In this document: one piece after another, positions 61,005-64,000 of the stretch
How the letters are laid out: every line of letters begins with the position of its first letter
Numbering within the stretch: the stretch's first letter is position 1
From: an uncultured Eubacteriales bacterium
GTDB lineage: Bacteria; Bacillota; Clostridia; Oscillospirales; Oscillospiraceae
Length of the DNA: 64,000 nt
Assembly: GCA_905198835.1 (NCBI GenBank)
Contig: CAJKDY010000013.1
Span: 1 to 64,000, forward strand
Reading direction: 5' to 3'
Program-made: the position numbers and the translations under genes
The notes under the pieces: generated by a model
Database searches by the model: none
What the model saw: only the letters and a program-made list of their open reading frames with translations
Told to the model about the DNA's origin: nothing

Positions 61005-62609
61005 ATGTGGAAAAGACTGCTTTTGACTCTGACGCTGGCCCTGAGCTTGGCCACGGCTGCTTCGGCGCTGGAGACGGAGGTGACTATGCGCAGTCTGGTG
61101 AACGTCTCCGGCGGCGTGGAGCTGAGTTATCATGTGGCAAGCTCCGCCGACCAGGCGGTGGAGGGCCTGGCTTTGGCTGCCCTTTATGACGCGAAGGGCG
61201 CGCTGCTGGACCTGCAGGCTCAGACGGTGGAGCTGGCCGCCGGCGGCTGGCAGGATATGCGCTTCCTCTTTGACCCCCAAAATGCCGCCTCCTCGGCCAA
61301 AGTCTTTGTGCTGGATAGCATGTCTGGGCTCCGGCCCCTAAGCGCCGCCGGGTCAATAAAGCTGTCGGAGGAGGTCCCCATCGGCAGTTGGGCCGAGCTT
61401 GTAGAGCAGGCGGCCAAGGCCCCCGCGGGGACGGTCTTTCGGCTGCGCGGCGGCGCAATCCCCTGCGACAGCGAGCTAAAGTTGAAGGCAACCCGGCCGT
61501 TGACCATCCGGGGCAGTGACAAGGGGACGACGATCCTGGACTTCTCGGCGTGGAGCGACGGTCTGCTCAACACGGAGAAGGAGGTAAGCGCCACCGGCAT
61601 CTCCATCAACGGCAGCAACGTCACCCTGGAAAACCTCATCGTCCAAGGTGCGCCCGGCGTGGGCGTGCGGATGCGGGGCTCTGGTAGCGGCTACAATCTG
61701 GCTCAGAACGTGGTGGCTCGCTATAACCACAACTCCGGATTCTATCTCTCCGATTCCGCCCACCACTGCACCCTGCGCCAGTGCGACGCCTACCGCAATC
61801 TGGACATTTACAAAAAGGGCCAGGACGCCGACGGCTTTTCCGTCAGCTTGTCCCTGGGCGCCCACACGCTGCTGGACAACTGTCGGGCCTTTGAAAACGC
61901 CGACGACGCCTATGACAACTTCAATAACCACAACGACGTGACCTATCTTGACTGCTACGCCTGGAATAACGGCGGCATCGACTGCTACACCGGCCAGCAG
62001 GATGTGGATCGGGGCCTTCCGGTGGATCGGGACCTGGGCCTGGTACGGCTGATGTGCAAGGAGAGCCCGGCCTTTGCTGAAGCCCTGGACCAGGGACGCT
62101 TTGTCTTGCCGCTGGAGATGAAGGTAGTGGTACGCAAGGCGGACAAGTCGGGGCCGGAGGAGGTCACCCTGGGCGAATATATCACCACCGTCTGGGAGGG
62201 CAACGGCAACGGCTTTAAGCTGGGCTCAGGGGACAGCAGCCACGGCCCCATAGTGGGCCCGGAGGGCTTCCGGCGGCTGGAGCGCTGTATTTCCTTTGAT
62301 AACTACGCTAAGGGTTTTGACCGCAACAACGGCCGCTTCACCACGTCTGTGACCAGCTTTTTGAGCTTTGGCAACCGCAAGCGCAACTACTGGAGCGACC
62401 AGCTGGCTGACCCGATGGTAAAAAACGCCCTGAGCTACAATGGCGGCGAGCCAAACGGCACGGATCAGAACTTCCCCATCACCGCTCTGGACGCGGTCCG
62501 GGGCGAGGCTATGGCCCAGACGGTCTACCGCCGGACCGCGGAGTTGGAGGAACTGCTTCGAAGCGATATCATCCCAGGACGCTTTCTCATCGACCCGGTG
62601 TGGTCCTAA
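61005..62609 (+). CDS. Secreted right-handed beta-helix lyase-like protein (PL9-type)
   Basis: A 534-residue secreted protein. Signal peptide MWKRLLLTLTLALSLATAAS with cleavage after Ala. Residues about 25-110 form a beta-sandwich-like region, then a parallel beta-helix with NGSNVTLENLIVQG, NSGFYLSDSAHHC, the paired DADGFS and NADDAYDNFNNHND segments and GNGFKLGSGD. The Asp clusters and GNGFKLG are typical of family PL9 pectate/rhamnogalacturonan lyases, where Asp residues bind Ca and a Lys is the base. ATG 61005 is chosen because it starts the signal peptide. Activity on pectin is inferred; uronate products could enter via uxaC. Confidence 0.82.
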   Translation: MWKRLLLTLTLALSLATAASALETEVTMRSLVNVSGGVELSYHVASSADQAVEGLALAALYDAKGALLDLQAQTVELAAGGWQDMRFLFDPQNAASSAKVFVLDSMSGLRPLSAAGSIKLSEEVPIGSWAELVEQAAKAPAGTVFRLRGGAIPCDSELKLKATRPLTIRGSDKGTTILDFSAWSDGLLNTEKEVSATGISINGSNVTLENLIVQGAPGVGVRMRGSGSGYNLAQNVVARYNHNSGFYLSDSAHHCTLRQCDAYRNLDIYKKGQDADGFSVSLSLGAHTLLDNCRAFENADDAYDNFNNHNDVTYLDCYAWNNGGIDCYTGQQDVDRGLPVDRDLGLVRLMCKESPAFAEALDQGRFVLPLEMKVVVRKADKSGPEEVTLGEYITTVWEGNGNGFKLGSGDSSHGPIVGPEGFRRLERCISFDNYAKGFDRNNGRFTTSVTSFLSFGNRKRNYWSDQLADPMVKNALSYNGGEPNGTDQNFPITALDAVRGEAMAQTVYRRTAELEELLRSDIIPGRFLIDPVWS

Positions 62610-62620
62610 AAGTAAAGAGG

Positions 62621-62653
62621 ACGCCCGCAAGCCAAGGGCTTGCGGGCGTTTTT
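62621..62653 (+). terminator. Terminator of the lyase gene
   Basis: ACGCCCGCAAGCC (62621-62633) pairs with GGCTTGCGGGCGT (62637-62649) around AAG, followed by T-run. Confidence 0.92.
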
Positions 62654-62672
62654 ACGCGAAGGGCGGCGTGGT

Positions 62673-64000
62673 CTAGTTCAAAATGGAGAGGTAATAGAGC
62701 AGGAAATAGAGCACCTGGGCGGCCTCGCCCCGGGTGGCGGGAGCGTTGGGGTCGATGGCGTTGGGGTCGTCCCACAGAAGATTGGTGGGGCTGTCTGGGT
62801 CGTCCAGAGAGCAGCTGAGCAGCCACACTGAGGGCCTGGCCCACTGGGCGTAGCCCGAGAGCGCCGGTAGGTCCCAGTCCGCCGGAGTAGCCTGTCGGAC
62901 CGCCAGGTCCAGATCATCATTGAGCCAGCAGCCCAGACGGCCCAGAACGGTGAAAAGCTCCTGCCGGGTCAGGACCTGCTCGGGGGAGAAGCGGTCCTCC
63001 CCGGTGCCTTCCATCATCCCCTGGGCGGCGATGGCGGTCACGGCGTCGGCGTACCACGCCTGGGCGTCCACGTCCTCAAACGCCGTCCCATCCGACTGCG
63101 TCCAGCACCGCAGGGCGTTTACCAGCATCTGGGCCAGCTCCGCCCGGGTCAGGGTGTCCGAGGCGTGGAACAGCCCGTCGTCCTTGCCGCTGACCAGACC
63201 ATAGGCCCGCAGGGTGTTGATGGCCCGGTTTTCGGCGGTGGCGTCCAAAGCGTCTTCAAACTGGGTATCCACCACGAAGAGATCGGCCACCTCGTTGCGG
63301 GTCATCAGCCAGTTCTCCGGGTCTTGGGCAAAGGCGCCGGCCAGATTCAGGGCCAGATTTTCCGCGGCCACCGGGTCCTCCACCCAGAAGTCGGGGATGA
63401 CGCCCAGGGTGTGGTTGGTGTTGCCGCCGGGGGAGTAGAACCGGGCGATGGTGAGCTTGAGACAGTCGCCATCAAAGTAGTCGGGGTAGTTTTTCTCGTC
63501 TAAAATGCCCTGCGCCACGCCTTTGCCATAGGTCCGGCTGCCCACGATGACCGCGGCGCGGTAGTCCCGCAAAGCGGAGGCGAAGGCCTCGGAGGAGGAG
63601 GCGGAGTACTCGTTGACCAGAATGACCACAGGCTTGGTGGTGGCGGGGACGGAACGGGAGGGATAGAACTCGTAGGCGTAGCCGTCGGGACTCTCCTCGT
63701 CCTGGGTCCGGGCCCGTAGGGACAGCATGTTCCCCGGTCCGCAAAAGAGCCCGGCCACATGGGTGGCGGCGTCGGTGAGCCCGCCGGGATTGTTCCGCAG
63801 GTCGATGAGCCAGCACTGGGTCTCCTTGGCGTATTGGCCCATGATCTGATGGAAGTGGCCCAGGGTCTCCTCGCCCCAGGTGGTGCACTGGATGTAGCAC
63901 ACGCCGCCAGGCAGCAGCTTGCCAGTGGTGGCGGGGATGTAGACGGTCTCCCGGGTCAGCGTCACCGCGCGGCGGCTGCCGCCGCGCAGGTATGTAATGG
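62673..64000 (-). CDS. S41 (C-terminal processing) protease with SLH domains, 5' end outside the window
   Basis: The frame stays open to base 64000, so the N-terminus (signal peptide and PDZ region) lies beyond the window. Visible: the end of a PDZ-like domain (YLRGG...VTLTRE), then the S41 protease domain with WLIDLRNNPGG, VNEYSASSSEAF (nucleophile Ser) and YGKGVAQ (general-base Lys). The last about 200 residues are three SLH-type repeats (FEDALDATAENRAINTLRAY, FEDVDAQAWYADAVTAIAAQ and a diverged third), which should tether it to the cell wall. It probably cleaves secreted or wall proteins. It is convergent with the PL9-like gene. Confidence 0.88.
   Translation of the reverse strand, partial: ITYLRGGSRRAVTLTRETVYIPATTGKLLPGGVCYIQCTTWGEETLGHFHQIMGQYAKETQCWLIDLRNNPGGLTDAATHVAGLFCGPGNMLSLRARTQDEESPDGYAYEFYPSRSVPATTKPVVILVNEYSASSSEAFASALRDYRAAVIVGSRTYGKGVAQGILDEKNYPDYFDGDCLKLTIARFYSPGGNTNHTLGVIPDFWVEDPVAAENLALNLAGAFAQDPENWLMTRNEVADLFVVDTQFEDALDATAENRAINTLRAYGLVSGKDDGLFHASDTLTRAELAQMLVNALRCWTQSDGTAFEDVDAQAWYADAVTAIAAQGMMEGTGEDRFSPEQVLTRQELFTVLGRLGCWLNDDLDLAVRQATPADWDLPALSGYAQWARPSVWLLSCSLDDPDSPTNLLWDDPNAIDPNAPATRGEAAQVLYFLLYYLSILN

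Noticed and set aside
1..64000. CRISPR arrays, complete insertion sequences, integrase genes and rRNA genes
   Set aside because: I saw no evenly spaced short repeats, no intact transposase or integrase and no rRNA sequence in the window.

Overview
The window reads as a chromosomal segment of a GC-rich Clostridia bacterium, most likely in the Oscillospiraceae (Flavonifractor/Lawsonibacter/Intestinimonas-like). This is inferred from the high GC and GCC/CTG-rich codon use, the surface proteins with S-layer homology (SLH) domains, a Gram-positive type IV pilus locus (PilB, PilT, PilC, PilD, PilM, PilN, PilO, no secretin), a short archaeal-type prolyl-tRNA synthetase, and the zapA-U32 peptidase-dut-maf-mreC-mreD-PBP2 order. 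No 16S rRNA gene is present, so the genus is a guess.

Layout. 1-5263: the end of a prophage or integrated element, with a 5'-truncated polyvalent phage protein ending in a JAMM/RadC-like domain, small genes, and an S24-type repressor facing a divergent promoter across an inverted-repeat operator. 5351-6784: uxaC. 7009-17711: two giant secreted SLH adhesin-like paralogs, each with its own promoter and a matching terminator. 17933-32626: one long type IV pilus operon ending in a 1784-residue prepilin-like adhesin. 32682-36041: a lone condensation-fold acyltransferase, two tRNA-Ser genes, a TetR regulator coupled to a membrane protein, and a small membrane protein. 36148-45813 (minus strand): a growth and cell-wall operon, zapA > U32 > dut > maf > mreC > mreD > PBP2 > GH13 > RluD-like. 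46025-51752 (plus strand): rlmB, a degenerate P-type-ATPase-like membrane protein, proS, a 74-residue protein and a HAD phosphatase. 51787-57820: an AT-richer island with a type II restriction-modification system (separate nuclease and a fused double methyltransferase), flanked by two decayed mobile-element genes. 57825-60999: NAD genes (pncB, sirtuin) and a YitT transporter-like protein. 61005-64000: a secreted PL9-like polysaccharide lyase and an SLH-anchored S41 protease cut by the window edge.

Most notable signal. A 130-137 nt element occurs twice (11175-11304 plus strand; 42851-42987 minus strand). Each copy begins at or just after a stop codon, in the sense of the upstream gene. The copies differ in many bases, yet paired stems change on both sides and stay complementary in at least three helices, while loop sequences such as ACAGG and CGGCA are kept. 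This looks like a conserved structured RNA or a folded dispersed repeat rather than random similarity.

How the genes fit together. The surface inventory (two SLH adhesins, an SLH protease, a retractable pilus with a giant pilin-like tip candidate, a secreted lyase and uronate isomerase) suits a gut anaerobe that attaches to and uses polysaccharides. All functions are read from sequence motifs; none was tested by search.
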